DNA of 7,215 nt from the NCBI GenBank assembly GCA_047639315.1, contig JBLINQ010000208.1:1-7215 (forward strand), given 5' to 3'. Positions 1-5,693 of this stretch are shown piece by piece. Numbering within the stretch: the stretch's first letter is position 1; every line of letters starts with the position of its first letter. A program made the position numbers and the translations under genes. The notes below the pieces were generated by a model. It saw nothing but the letters and a program-made list of their open reading frames with translations, ran no database searches and was not told where the DNA came from. Source of the stretch: S139-23 sp047639315. Its GTDB lineage: Bacteria > Planctomycetota > GCA-002687715 > DRQF01.

Positions 1-239
1 CGCTGTGTGCGCCTACGTGCGCGCTGTGAGGGCAAAAAGAAGCCGCCCTGCCTGGTGGTGCCAAGCAGGGCGGTTCGTTGGATAGACGGGTTAGGAAACC
101 CGTGAGTGGAGGCGGCGTTGCTCTAATTGAAACATTCTCCGGTTTCACGAGCCCGTAAACTCAAGAGGCGAGCATCAAGAATTCGGCAAGGAAACTGCGT
201 TCCAAGCGACGTGTTCTCGACAAAAATTCATGGATAGGT
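1..239. repeat. Direct repeat copy R1: kinase 3'-flank module
   Basis: This stretch is a diverged direct copy of 6091-6307. Two blocks are identical: 33 bp (19-51 against 6110-6142) and 25 bp (103-127 against 6194-6218). It carries an intrinsic terminator hairpin (43-73), a second hairpin ACGGGTT/AACCCGT (86-92 with 97-103) and a small one, GAAAC/GTTTC (129-133 with 142-146). Homology is clear to about 239 and may continue weakly to about 275, just before the stop codon of the gene ending at 286. The repeat runs off the left edge of the window. In R2 the same module follows a kinase/FGE gene directly, so R1 is inferred to be the displaced 3' flank of the kinase gene at 2760-5567. I see no coding potential in it. 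Confidence 0.85.
34..75 (-). terminator. Rho-independent terminator for the minus-strand genes (copy T1)
   Basis: A 9-bp GC-rich stem (CCGCCCTGC at 43-51 with GCAGGGCGG at 65-73) is extended inside by a 3-bp TGG/CCA pairing around a 5-nt loop. Read on the minus strand, the stem is followed by CTTCTTTTT, so the T-tract lies on the correct side for minus-strand transcripts only. It lies about 210 nt after the stop of the nucleotidyltransferase gene. It is the first convincing terminator after the kinase gene stop at 2760. Confidence 0.8.
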
Positions 240-285
240 CTGCTTGGACAGAGGGGCAGAATTCTTAGAGCGGCAGTGAGCGCTT

Positions 286-1005
286 CTAATCGACCTCGCT
301 GATCCAGGATTGGAGCTCGGTGAGAAGGACTTCATGATCGACGCCTTTGGGGGCGAAGCCGCTAAAGTGCGATTCCACGGCATAGCTGAAATCAGGGGCT
401 TTCAGGCACGTTCTCAACTCTGCTCGGACGAAATCGTGAACTGGGTTCTTGCCGTGTTTCAATTCCTTCGCCATTACCTCGACACCGAATAAGACTTGGA
501 TCACGTCTTCCAGGTCGTGGCTTGCCAGGTAATCGTCGTGTCCGATGCGATCTTTGCTGCGAAAAGCCGAGAACTTGGAAGCGACGAAGTAGATCGGTGA
601 AATGACCTTGATGAGCAAGTCCTTCCCTATGTTCATGACGAGTGGGTTTTTGAATGCGTCCTCGAACCAGGGGTTAGTGAAACCTAAGACTTTCTCTTTC
701 GTCGCAATGACGTCGGTCATGACGTCTTCAATGTAGTAACGGCAGAATGGTCCTTCCTCATGAAGCTCCGGATCTTTCAAGGATCTTGCTTGCCGAAGTC
801 GGTCGATGAATTGGTCGTATTGTGATTTGTTTTCGAAGGTTGTTGCCACGTCGACATCGATCGTGGGACGCAAGAACGTTGTTCGGGGGCCAAATTCATA
901 AAGAGATGCGGCGGAGGCACCAACGAATAAGACTGTCAACAAGTCTTCTTGTAACGCTCGTGCGACTCGCTCGATGGCTTGTCGGCCGTCAATCGGCTTC
1001 GCCAT
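286..1005 (-). CDS. Nucleotidyltransferase-fold protein, candidate toxin of an AbiE-like pair
   Basis: This 239-aa protein has a nucleotidyltransferase-like N-terminal half. There is a glycine-containing turn (VGASAASLY, residues 28-36), then TIDVDVA with the paired acidic residues D50 and D52, and a plausible third acid at D98 (VMTDVIAT). Further on, KFSAF (144-148) and SHDLEDVIQVL (162-172) match a motif I recall from proteins annotated as nucleotidyltransferase AbiEii/AbiGii-like. The start codon overlaps the upstream regulator gene by 17 nt and has a good Shine-Dalgarno sequence (AGAGGA, 6-nt spacing) inside that gene. Regulator first, NTase second is the order of AbiE-type type IV toxin-antitoxin operons, where the toxin is an NTase. 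Toxicity, substrate and family membership are inferred. It could instead be a stand-alone NTase of unknown role. It ends about 47 nt above the R1 repeat. Confidence 0.6.
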   Translation of the reverse strand: MAKPIDGRQAIERVARALQEDLLTVLFVGASAASLYEFGPRTTFLRPTIDVDVATTFENKSQYDQFIDRLRQARSLKDPELHEEGPFCRYYIEDVMTDVIATKEKVLGFTNPWFEDAFKNPLVMNIGKDLLIKVISPIYFVASKFSAFRSKDRIGHDDYLASHDLEDVIQVLFGVEVMAKELKHGKNPVHDFVRAELRTCLKAPDFSYAVESHFSGFAPKGVDHEVLLTELQSWISEVD

Positions 1006-1498
1006 CGAGAATCCTCTTTTTCAGCTCGGCTTCCGCCATTCTTCGTTCACGCGCTCGGCCAATTCTTAAGCAGTCGACGAGTGCCAAGAGTTCATGGAGT
1101 TTGGGGCGATGCATCGCGACCTCAGCCACAACTTTGTGAATAGGCTTGACTTCGAAGCCCTGCACTTTTCCTCGGGGGTGCGGCCAAACGACCACTTCCT
1201 TTGAGGACAATTCTTGATCGAGCGGTGGAGCCGACCATGCTGTTGGAAGGCCGAGGGCCAAACCTCCGACCTCGACCGGAAACATGTACTTGAGACCGTG
1301 CTGCACGAACTCAAGGACTGCACGAGGGCGCGGTGCTCGGTCGTTACCGAGGAGCCGAGCACTGATGAGACGCTTCGTCGAAGCGTGGAGCTGGGAGGCG
1401 CTGAGATGGAGTTCTACCCCAAGGGCAGCATAGGGCTTTCGACGGTCGGCTGGATAAGCAACCAAGTCGAGTAGAATCATGAGGTCTTGGCCTTTCAT
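989..1498 (-). CDS. Winged-helix-like regulator, candidate antitoxin of the NTase pair
   Basis: This 169-aa protein is the first gene of a two-gene overlapping operon. The N-terminal part (residues 5-55: an LLDLVAYP start, then LGVELHLSASQLHASTKRLISARLLG) reads like a helix-turn-helix/winged-helix domain of the MarR or AbiEi kind. The rest carries motifs that look strongly conserved, LEFVQHGLKYMFP (62-74), GLPTAWSAPPL (83-93), VVVWPHPRGKVQG (102-114) and LALVDCLRIGRARERR (138-153). I associate these with a family of hypothetical HTH proteins next to NTase genes. The likely role, by analogy with AbiEi, is DNA-binding autorepression and neutralisation of the downstream protein; this is inference. 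ATG at 1498 is chosen because MKGQDLMILL gives the typical start, and a palindrome lies 30-46 nt upstream. The upstream gene is the RAYT, on the same strand. Confidence 0.6.
   Translation of the reverse strand: MKGQDLMILLDLVAYPADRRKPYAALGVELHLSASQLHASTKRLISARLLGNDRAPRPRAVLEFVQHGLKYMFPVEVGGLALGLPTAWSAPPLDQELSSKEVVVWPHPRGKVQGFEVKPIHKVVAEVAMHRPKLHELLALVDCLRIGRARERRMAEAELKKRILDGEAD
1012..1017 (-). promoter_or_regulatory. Shine-Dalgarno of the NTase gene
   Basis: The minus strand reads AGAGGA, 6 nt before the ATG at 1005. It lies inside the 3' end of the upstream regulator gene. It supports ATG 1005 as the start and a coupled translation of the two genes. Confidence 0.65.
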
Positions 1499-1550
1499 GG
1501 GGGCACTCTAACCTAAATGCATTCTAAATTCCAGAATATGGAATAGTTCG
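1499..1550 (-). promoter_or_regulatory. Promoter/operator candidate of the regulator-NTase operon
   Basis: The short spacer before the regulator gene contains the inverted repeat ATTCCA-GAATA-TGGAAT at 1528-1544, with 6-bp arms. A second, overlapping one is ATTCT/AGAAT (1521-1525 with 1533-1537). On the minus strand TAGAAT, a 5/6 match to the -10 consensus, lies between the palindrome and the start codon. No good -35 hexamer is visible. A palindrome at this place would suit autorepression by the HTH protein. It lies between the left RAYT arm and the operon, so the pair should keep its own promoter. Confidence 0.4.
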
Positions 1551-1565
1551 GGGGAGATTCGTAAA

Positions 1566-1616
1566 GTACGGTGTCAGTCAATTTCTCGCCACGTTCCTGA
1601 ACCGGGTTCGAATTTT
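1566..1616. repeat. Left inverted arm of the RAYT unit (overlaps the gene's 3' end)
   Basis: This arm contains the last ~14 codons and the stop of the transposase gene plus 8 bp beyond. Its outer 27 bp (1566-1592) are the exact reverse complement of 2648-2674. The core contains GGTGTCAGTCA next to the outer end. Confidence 0.9.
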
Positions 1617-2581
1617 CGCTTCCCCAGACGCCCCAACGGTCCGTTGCCGACGGCCATGAGTGCAATTGTTCCAGCCAATTCAGCGTAAGGCTCAGAGCTC
1701 AGAATGCGTTGGGCATGAAGAGCAACGGCTCGTCCCACGGCAGCTGGTGACCGGTTGCTGACTTTTCCAATCCCTGACAGTCGCAGACCTGCGACCTGGA
1801 GCAGCAGCCCACTCAGCATGGACGTTTTTGGGTCGATTCGGCTGGATGGAAAACTCGCGGACAAGATATCAAATTCCGTTTTGTGTAATTCCAACGCGGC
1901 AATAATCGTCTGCACGTCGCTTGTCGGTAGACCTGGTCTTGTTCCATCTGCCAACATGGCCTTTCGCCGCATCCAGTCCATGACTGACTCTGGTGTCACC
2001 GCTTCTAATGGCTCCGAGTCTTCCGTGTTGGCGTCGAGGCGACACTCGATGACGTTTCGGAGCTTCGAGTACTCACTTGGATCCAGGATATCTACTTGTC
2101 TCTCTTGCCTCTGTTCGTCGGCTTCGAGCCATCGCGCATGACGTCGGGCCAGGATCCCTGCACTTGAATAGGCGTAGTCTTCGGGACGATCGCAAAGCCC
2201 GGCATCTTGAGCATTCAAGTCGATGTAACGAACAACGGCTTCGAAGTATTGAGCTGTGTCGACAAGTCGCGATCCGAATCGACCACGGACCAAGGGACCA
2301 TCCCGTCGTCGCGATCTGTTGAAGTAGCGGCTGTAGCTCGTCTGGATTTGCTGCATCGATTGACTGAGCTGACCGTCAACAGACGTCGCGAGAAGGTGAT
2401 AGTGCGTCGTGAGGATGCTGAACGCATGGATTCGAATTTCACCATGACGCACCGCGCGAGCGAGACGCGATTCAAAAAAGCGTTTGTCTTCCCTGGTTTC
2501 AAAAACGGTTCTTCTGGCGATGCCACGATTGTAGATGTGGTGCATCGAACCAGGTACGCATTGTCGATTGATTCTTCCCAT
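1574..2581 (-). CDS. REP-associated tyrosine transposase (RAYT, Y1/HUH family) with C-terminal HTH
   Basis: This 335-aa protein has an N-terminal Y1-transposase domain (about residues 8-145). It carries the start motif HHIYNRGIARRTVF (14-27), the HUH metal-binding motif in THYHLL (H60, H62), and the catalytic tyrosine region QTSYSRYFNRSRRRDGPLVR (80-99; Y83 or Y86 is the nucleophile). VRYIDLNAQDAGLCDRPEDY (117-136) is typical of RAYTs. After about 150 comes a long extension. Around 255-292, GLRLSGIGKVSNRSPAAVGRAV looks like a DnaA-C-type helix-turn-helix, as in the longer RAYTs. RAYTs nick and join single-stranded REP hairpins, probably at replication forks. The gene appears intact. Its last codons lie in the left inverted arm. 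The ATG at 2581 has only a weak ribosome-binding site. Confidence 0.9.
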   Translation of the reverse strand: MGRINRQCVPGSMHHIYNRGIARRTVFETREDKRFFESRLARAVRHGEIRIHAFSILTTHYHLLATSVDGQLSQSMQQIQTSYSRYFNRSRRRDGPLVRGRFGSRLVDTAQYFEAVVRYIDLNAQDAGLCDRPEDYAYSSAGILARRHARWLEADEQRQERQVDILDPSEYSKLRNVIECRLDANTEDSEPLEAVTPESVMDWMRRKAMLADGTRPGLPTSDVQTIIAALELHKTEFDILSASFPSSRIDPKTSMLSGLLLQVAGLRLSGIGKVSNRSPAAVGRAVALHAQRILSSEPYAELAGTIALMAVGNGPLGRLGKRKFEPGSGTWREID

Positions 2582-2623
2582 TCTCTGGAGTTATGGACGT
2601 TCACGGATAGAGCGGCGGACCGG

Positions 2624-2674
2624 AAAATTCATGTACGGTTCGGGAAGGTGGCGAGAAATTGACTGACACCGTAC
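2624..2674. repeat. Right inverted arm of the RAYT unit
   Basis: This is the reverse-complement partner of 1566-1616. Read on the plus strand it translates, in the frame matching the transposase, as GKFMYGSGRWREID followed by TGA. The transposase itself ends KRKFEPGSGTWREID. The arm is therefore an inverted, slightly diverged copy of the gene's own 3' end. Confidence 0.85.
2633..2674. repeat. REP-like hairpin at the right end of the RAYT unit
   Basis: GTACGGT (2633-2639) and ACCGTAC (2668-2674) are perfect inverted repeats around a 28-nt loop that contains most of the 27-bp core. The left arm keeps only the outer GTACGGT and a partial partner (ACCG), so the hairpin is well formed at this end only. 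It is a candidate ssDNA substrate of the RAYT. Confidence 0.4.
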
Positions 2675-2759
2675 AAGGGGACGAATCTTCGGGGCTCGTG
2701 ATACTGGCATCAAGGCAGCGAGAGAGTCTTGAAGATTAGCGCCAGGTCCATTGCAATCG

Positions 2760-5567
2760 CTATCTTTGGATATGGCAAAAGGGGCGCAGGCCCAGGGAGT
2801 AGTAGCGCAGCTCCTCGGCGTTGCTGTACCTGTACGCCACGCGGGCGATGAAGGCGGTGACGTTGAAGCTGCCGCCACGGGCCACACGGTTGGAGGAGCT
2901 TGTCTGAGTCGCCGTCCATTCCCAAACATTGCCCAAAACATCAAAAAGACCAAACGAGTTGGCCCTGAACTGACCGACTGGGGCATGAACGATGTAGTCG
3001 TCTTTGCACTTGGTTTCCGAGGTCGAAAAGATCCCTTTTGTTTCGGAGCCAGCAATGTTGCCCCAATTGCCAATTTTCTCAATGGTGTTGATGTTTCCTA
3101 CGAAAATAGAAGACGTGCCAGCACGGGCTGCATATTCCCATTTTTCTTCCGCAGGAAGCCCAAGGCCAATTCGCGCCAGCAAAGTCGTGGACATGGTCCA
3201 GGACACTTGCTCCACTGGGTGAAGCGGATTGACTGCAGCCTTCATGCCAGCTCCCTTGAAACCGTCGCCATAACTGCTTGGACTCTTGTTGGCTGACGGA
3301 GATCGTTGCCATTGCCCTTGTGTCATTTCATACTTGGAAAGGAAGAAGGGTTTCTTGATCTCCACCTCGCGCAACTTTTCGTCTGGCCGTGACTGAGGAT
3401 CAAAGTTCTGACCCTTCGGGTCAGTCTTCTGAGAACCCATCCAGAATTTTCCCTTGGGAATGAGTACCAAGATGATCCCAGTCTTTTCCGTCTTTGGAAT
3501 CATCCCGTCGCGATTCCGTTCTGGGATTGCACCTTCATGAGTCTCAAGGTGGAGGAATTCAAAGAGATTGGAGTTGGGGTCTTGGCCCAACGGAATCAGA
3601 CCAAGTTGGGCTTTCAGTTCCAAGCCGTCGTACTTGTCAGAAACCTTGATCGCCGCAATCGTCTTGTCCCAAAGAGCCCGATGGTCATCGATCGTCTTCT
3701 TGGCAATTGTCTGCGCGGAAACAAGGCGTCGTTGTACGTCAGCGTAAGTCCCGTCATCGGCAGCAGCGAACTTCTTCAAGTTGCCAACCAACTCGAATAA
3801 CACATCATGCTTCCATTGCTTCACACCGTCGTCCCCGAAGTTCCAAGCGGCTTGTTTCTTCGTCTTCGCCTCAAGATCTGCGATGTTCTTCTTGGTCTCG
3901 TCGAGACGTTCCTGAATCCTTGCCTTCGCCTCGGCATCCATGGCTTTGGCGAGTGCGGTCTCACCTTCTTTGAGCGATTTGCTAAGGGTTGTGATCTTCG
4001 TCAGGTCACCAGCGTGATCACGCAACCGATCTTCCTCGGTGTACGGAAGGGCACTCGATTGAAGGGAAACCAGCGACTCATCGTGGCCCGCAACTGACTT
4101 CGAGAGTTCCTCGTATTTAACAAGCCACGCTTTGATGTCTTCGATTCTGTCGGGACGCGCAGGCCAAAGTGTATCAGCGGATACTGACGCTTCCTGGAGT
4201 TTCTTCGCGTCGGCCAAGCGTTCGAAGTCGGTGAGGGCTGCTTGCTTTGCCTCACGTTCCTTTGTCTCGGCGGCGAGGGCATCTTGTTCCCGTTTGAGCG
4301 CAATCGACTTCTGCTCCGACTCGCTCTTCGCCAGGTCACGCGCCGCCTCTGCGTCTTTCTTTGCTAACAACGATTCTTCGCTCTTGAAGTAGAAGACTCC
4401 CGCAGCAACCAGGGACACAACCACCACTAACACGAGGGATGCCGCAACAGCCGTGTTCCTCTGCACCCAGCGCATTGTCTTCACCAATGGTCCCGCAGGT
4501 CTGGCCTGAACTGGTTCGTACTCCCGGAACCTTCTCAAGTCCTGAGCAAACTCAAGCGCCGTCTGGTACCGACGGTCCCGATCCTTGTCGATGGTGGTTA
4601 AGATGATGGCGGCCAAGTCCTTGGGGATCTTGGCATTGATCGAACGAGGCGACGGCGGCTCCTTCATCACGATTGCTTGATACAACTCTTGCCGATTGCC
4701 GCCCTCGAATGGTCGCCGCAAGGTGCAGGCTTCAAAGAGCGTGACACCCAACGAATAAATGTCCGTCCGTCGATCAAGCTTGAGACGGTGAGCAAGAAGT
4801 TGTTCAGGCGACATGTAGGCTGGCGTGCCCATCAAGTCACCCGATTGAGTCAAGGTCATCTCCACTGACTCTTCGTCTTTCGCTAAGCCGAAGTCCAGCA
4901 CGCACGCCGTGCCGTCTTCCCGCACCATCAAGTTGCCCGGCTTGATATCGCGATGAATGAGCCCAGCTTCATGGGCAGCATGAAGTGCACGGGCTGCACT
5001 TTCCGTATAACGCACAGCCCCCATGATGGCATCACGGTCCGCTTGCGATCCGGAGCTTGCTGATGCGGTGGAGGAGGATGAGGACTTCGTTTCATCGGTG
5101 TCAGAATCATCGAAGTTAATATGAATCTCAGTGTGCTGAGCAGTCTCCATCGATTTGTCAGCACTCTCAGCAATGTGCTCACCGAGAGTCTTGCCGCGCA
5201 CCAACTCGAAGGCGATGAATTGCAGGCCCTCATGCTCACCCACTTCGAAGACACTGGCGATGCCTGAGTGGTCGAGCTTGCTGGCGGTTTCGGCTTCGCG
5301 TTCGAAGCGCAGCTTGGCGCTTTTAGATGTGTGTCCGCCGCCGATGAGAATCTTGAGGGCAACCTGCCTGTGAAGACTCTCGTCTTCCGCCAAGTACACA
5401 TAACCCTGAGCACCGTGGCCGAGTTCCTTGATGAGGCGGTAGTGGCCAATGGTACGGCCAGCGAGGCCCATTTGGGTGCCGTCGTCCTTCCCAGACGAGC
5501 TGGAGCTGGAGCCGGAATCACTGCTGTCAGTGCCTGGCGGGATGGTGTCAAAGTTATCTGGCGTCAT
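2760..5567 (-). CDS. Receptor-like Ser/Thr protein kinase with TM, coiled coil and FGE-like domain (copy 1)
   Basis: This 935-aa membrane-anchored kinase has a Ser/Asp-rich N-terminus (8-32). The kinase domain (about 43-350) has G-loop GHGAQG (50-55), VALKIL with K72, HRDIKPGN (D207, K209, N212), DFG (225-227), GTPAYMSPEQ (247-256) and TDIYSLG, so it should be active. An acidic, Ser-rich insert lies at about 136-178. A single TM segment (about 372-394) is followed by a coiled coil (about 396-465), a charged helical linker, and a C-terminal FGE-sulfatase-like domain (about 697-932: LIPKGKFWMGSQ, FFLSKYEMTQGQW, KWEYAARAGT, FGLFDVLGNVWEW, RVARGGSF). The kinase is probably cytoplasmic and the FGE-like part outside the membrane. 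The cysteines of true FGE are missing, so ligand sensing is more likely than sulfatase activation. The start has GAGAGG 5 nt upstream. The N-lobe partner, substrate and signal are unknown. Confidence 0.93.
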   Translation of the reverse strand: MTPDNFDTIPPGTDSSDSGSSSSSSGKDDGTQMGLAGRTIGHYRLIKELGHGAQGYVYLAEDESLHRQVALKILIGGGHTSKSAKLRFEREAETASKLDHSGIASVFEVGEHEGLQFIAFELVRGKTLGEHIAESADKSMETAQHTEIHINFDDSDTDETKSSSSSTASASSGSQADRDAIMGAVRYTESAARALHAAHEAGLIHRDIKPGNLMVREDGTACVLDFGLAKDEESVEMTLTQSGDLMGTPAYMSPEQLLAHRLKLDRRTDIYSLGVTLFEACTLRRPFEGGNRQELYQAIVMKEPPSPRSINAKIPKDLAAIILTTIDKDRDRRYQTALEFAQDLRRFREYEPVQARPAGPLVKTMRWVQRNTAVAASLVLVVVVSLVAAGVFYFKSEESLLAKKDAEAARDLAKSESEQKSIALKREQDALAAETKEREAKQAALTDFERLADAKKLQEASVSADTLWPARPDRIEDIKAWLVKYEELSKSVAGHDESLVSLQSSALPYTEEDRLRDHAGDLTKITTLSKSLKEGETALAKAMDAEAKARIQERLDETKKNIADLEAKTKKQAAWNFGDDGVKQWKHDVLFELVGNLKKFAAADDGTYADVQRRLVSAQTIAKKTIDDHRALWDKTIAAIKVSDKYDGLELKAQLGLIPLGQDPNSNLFEFLHLETHEGAIPERNRDGMIPKTEKTGIILVLIPKGKFWMGSQKTDPKGQNFDPQSRPDEKLREVEIKKPFFLSKYEMTQGQWQRSPSANKSPSSYGDGFKGAGMKAAVNPLHPVEQVSWTMSTTLLARIGLGLPAEEKWEYAARAGTSSIFVGNINTIEKIGNWGNIAGSETKGIFSTSETKCKDDYIVHAPVGQFRANSFGLFDVLGNVWEWTATQTSSSNRVARGGSFNVTAFIARVAYRYSNAEELRYYSLGLRPFCHIQR

Positions 5568-5572
5568 GGTGT

Positions 5573-5578
5573 CCTCTC
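5573..5578 (-). promoter_or_regulatory. Shine-Dalgarno of kinase copy 1
   Basis: The minus strand reads GAGAGG, 5 nt before the ATG at 5567, which supports this start over later in-frame methionines. Confidence 0.6.
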
Positions 5579-5592
5579 AACTATGCCGGGGT

Positions 5593-5604
5593 ATCGTAAA
5601 CGAT
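5593..5604. promoter_or_regulatory. Short inverted repeat in the kinase leader
   Basis: ATCGT-AA-ACGAT lies 26-37 nt upstream of the kinase start codon. It may be an operator or a leader hairpin. Its arms are only 5 bp, so chance occurrence is possible. Confidence 0.25.
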
Positions 5605-5617
5605 GGCGTGGAGGATT

Positions 5618-5648
5618 GGGAGGGGGCTTTAAGGGGGAGGGATAAGGG
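5618..5648 (+). other. G-quadruplex-prone tract upstream of kinase copy 1
   Basis: Five runs of at least three Gs lie within 31 bases on the plus strand (5618-5620, 5622-5626, 5633-5637, 5639-5641, 5646-5648), with linkers of 1-6 nt. This satisfies the usual G4 motif. It lies about 50-80 bp before the kinase start. The plus strand is the template there, so a G4 would form in DNA rather than in the kinase mRNA, whose leader would be C-rich. Confidence 0.6.
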
Positions 5649-5676
5649 CGAAGTCATCATGAATCGAAGGAAGAAT

Positions 5677-5693
5677 GCCGGCGGGACGCCGGC
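5677..5693. repeat. GC-rich REP-like palindrome
   Basis: GCCGGCG-GGA-CGCCGGC is a perfect 7-bp hairpin with a 3-nt loop, followed by GCTCCCAG. It resembles the intergenic palindromes that I recall as abundant in Planctomycetota and Verrucomicrobiota genomes. Such repeats give rise to false small ORFs with an AGGTPALP-like string, seen here on the plus strand. Only one copy is in the window. Confidence 0.55.

Larger units (their letters stand above)
1566..2674 (-). mobile_element. RAYT unit bounded by long inverted arms
   Basis: A 1109-bp unit contains one RAYT gene between two inverted arms that align without gaps (1566-1616 against 2624-2674). Of 51 positions 44 match, and the outer 27 are perfect. 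A further 8-bp inverted match lies just outside (AGATTCGT at 1555-1562, ACGAATCT at 2681-2688), so the unit may be slightly larger (1555-2688). RAYTs are domesticated relatives of IS200/IS605 Y1 transposases that act on REP/BIME palindromes. An arrangement with REP-like ends around the transposase gene is known as a REPtron. No target-site duplication is seen, as expected for this class. Insertion into the spacer downstream of the kinase gene is inferred from comparison with the second kinase copy. Confidence 0.65.

Noticed and set aside
1..285. Possible CRISPR or tandem-repeat array from recurring hairpins
   Set aside because: The hairpins differ in sequence and spacing, and the only repetition is the second, distant module at 6091-6307.
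2207..2662. 151-aa plus-strand frame opposite the RAYT gene
   Set aside because: It is the shadow of an intact transposase gene with clear HUH and tyrosine motifs on the minus strand.
2591..3082. 163-aa minus-strand frame downstream of and inside the kinase 3' end, possible frameshifted extension
   Set aside because: Its sequence is low in complexity and overlaps the FGE-coding frame, which itself ends normally at LGLRPFCHIQR, so no frameshift is needed.
2751..3296. 181-aa plus-strand frame opposite the FGE-like domain of copy 1, with a similar 215-aa frame (6502-7149) opposite copy 2
   Set aside because: The two antisense frames resemble each other, but this follows from homology of the real minus-strand genes. 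They have no recognisable domain and no supporting start context.
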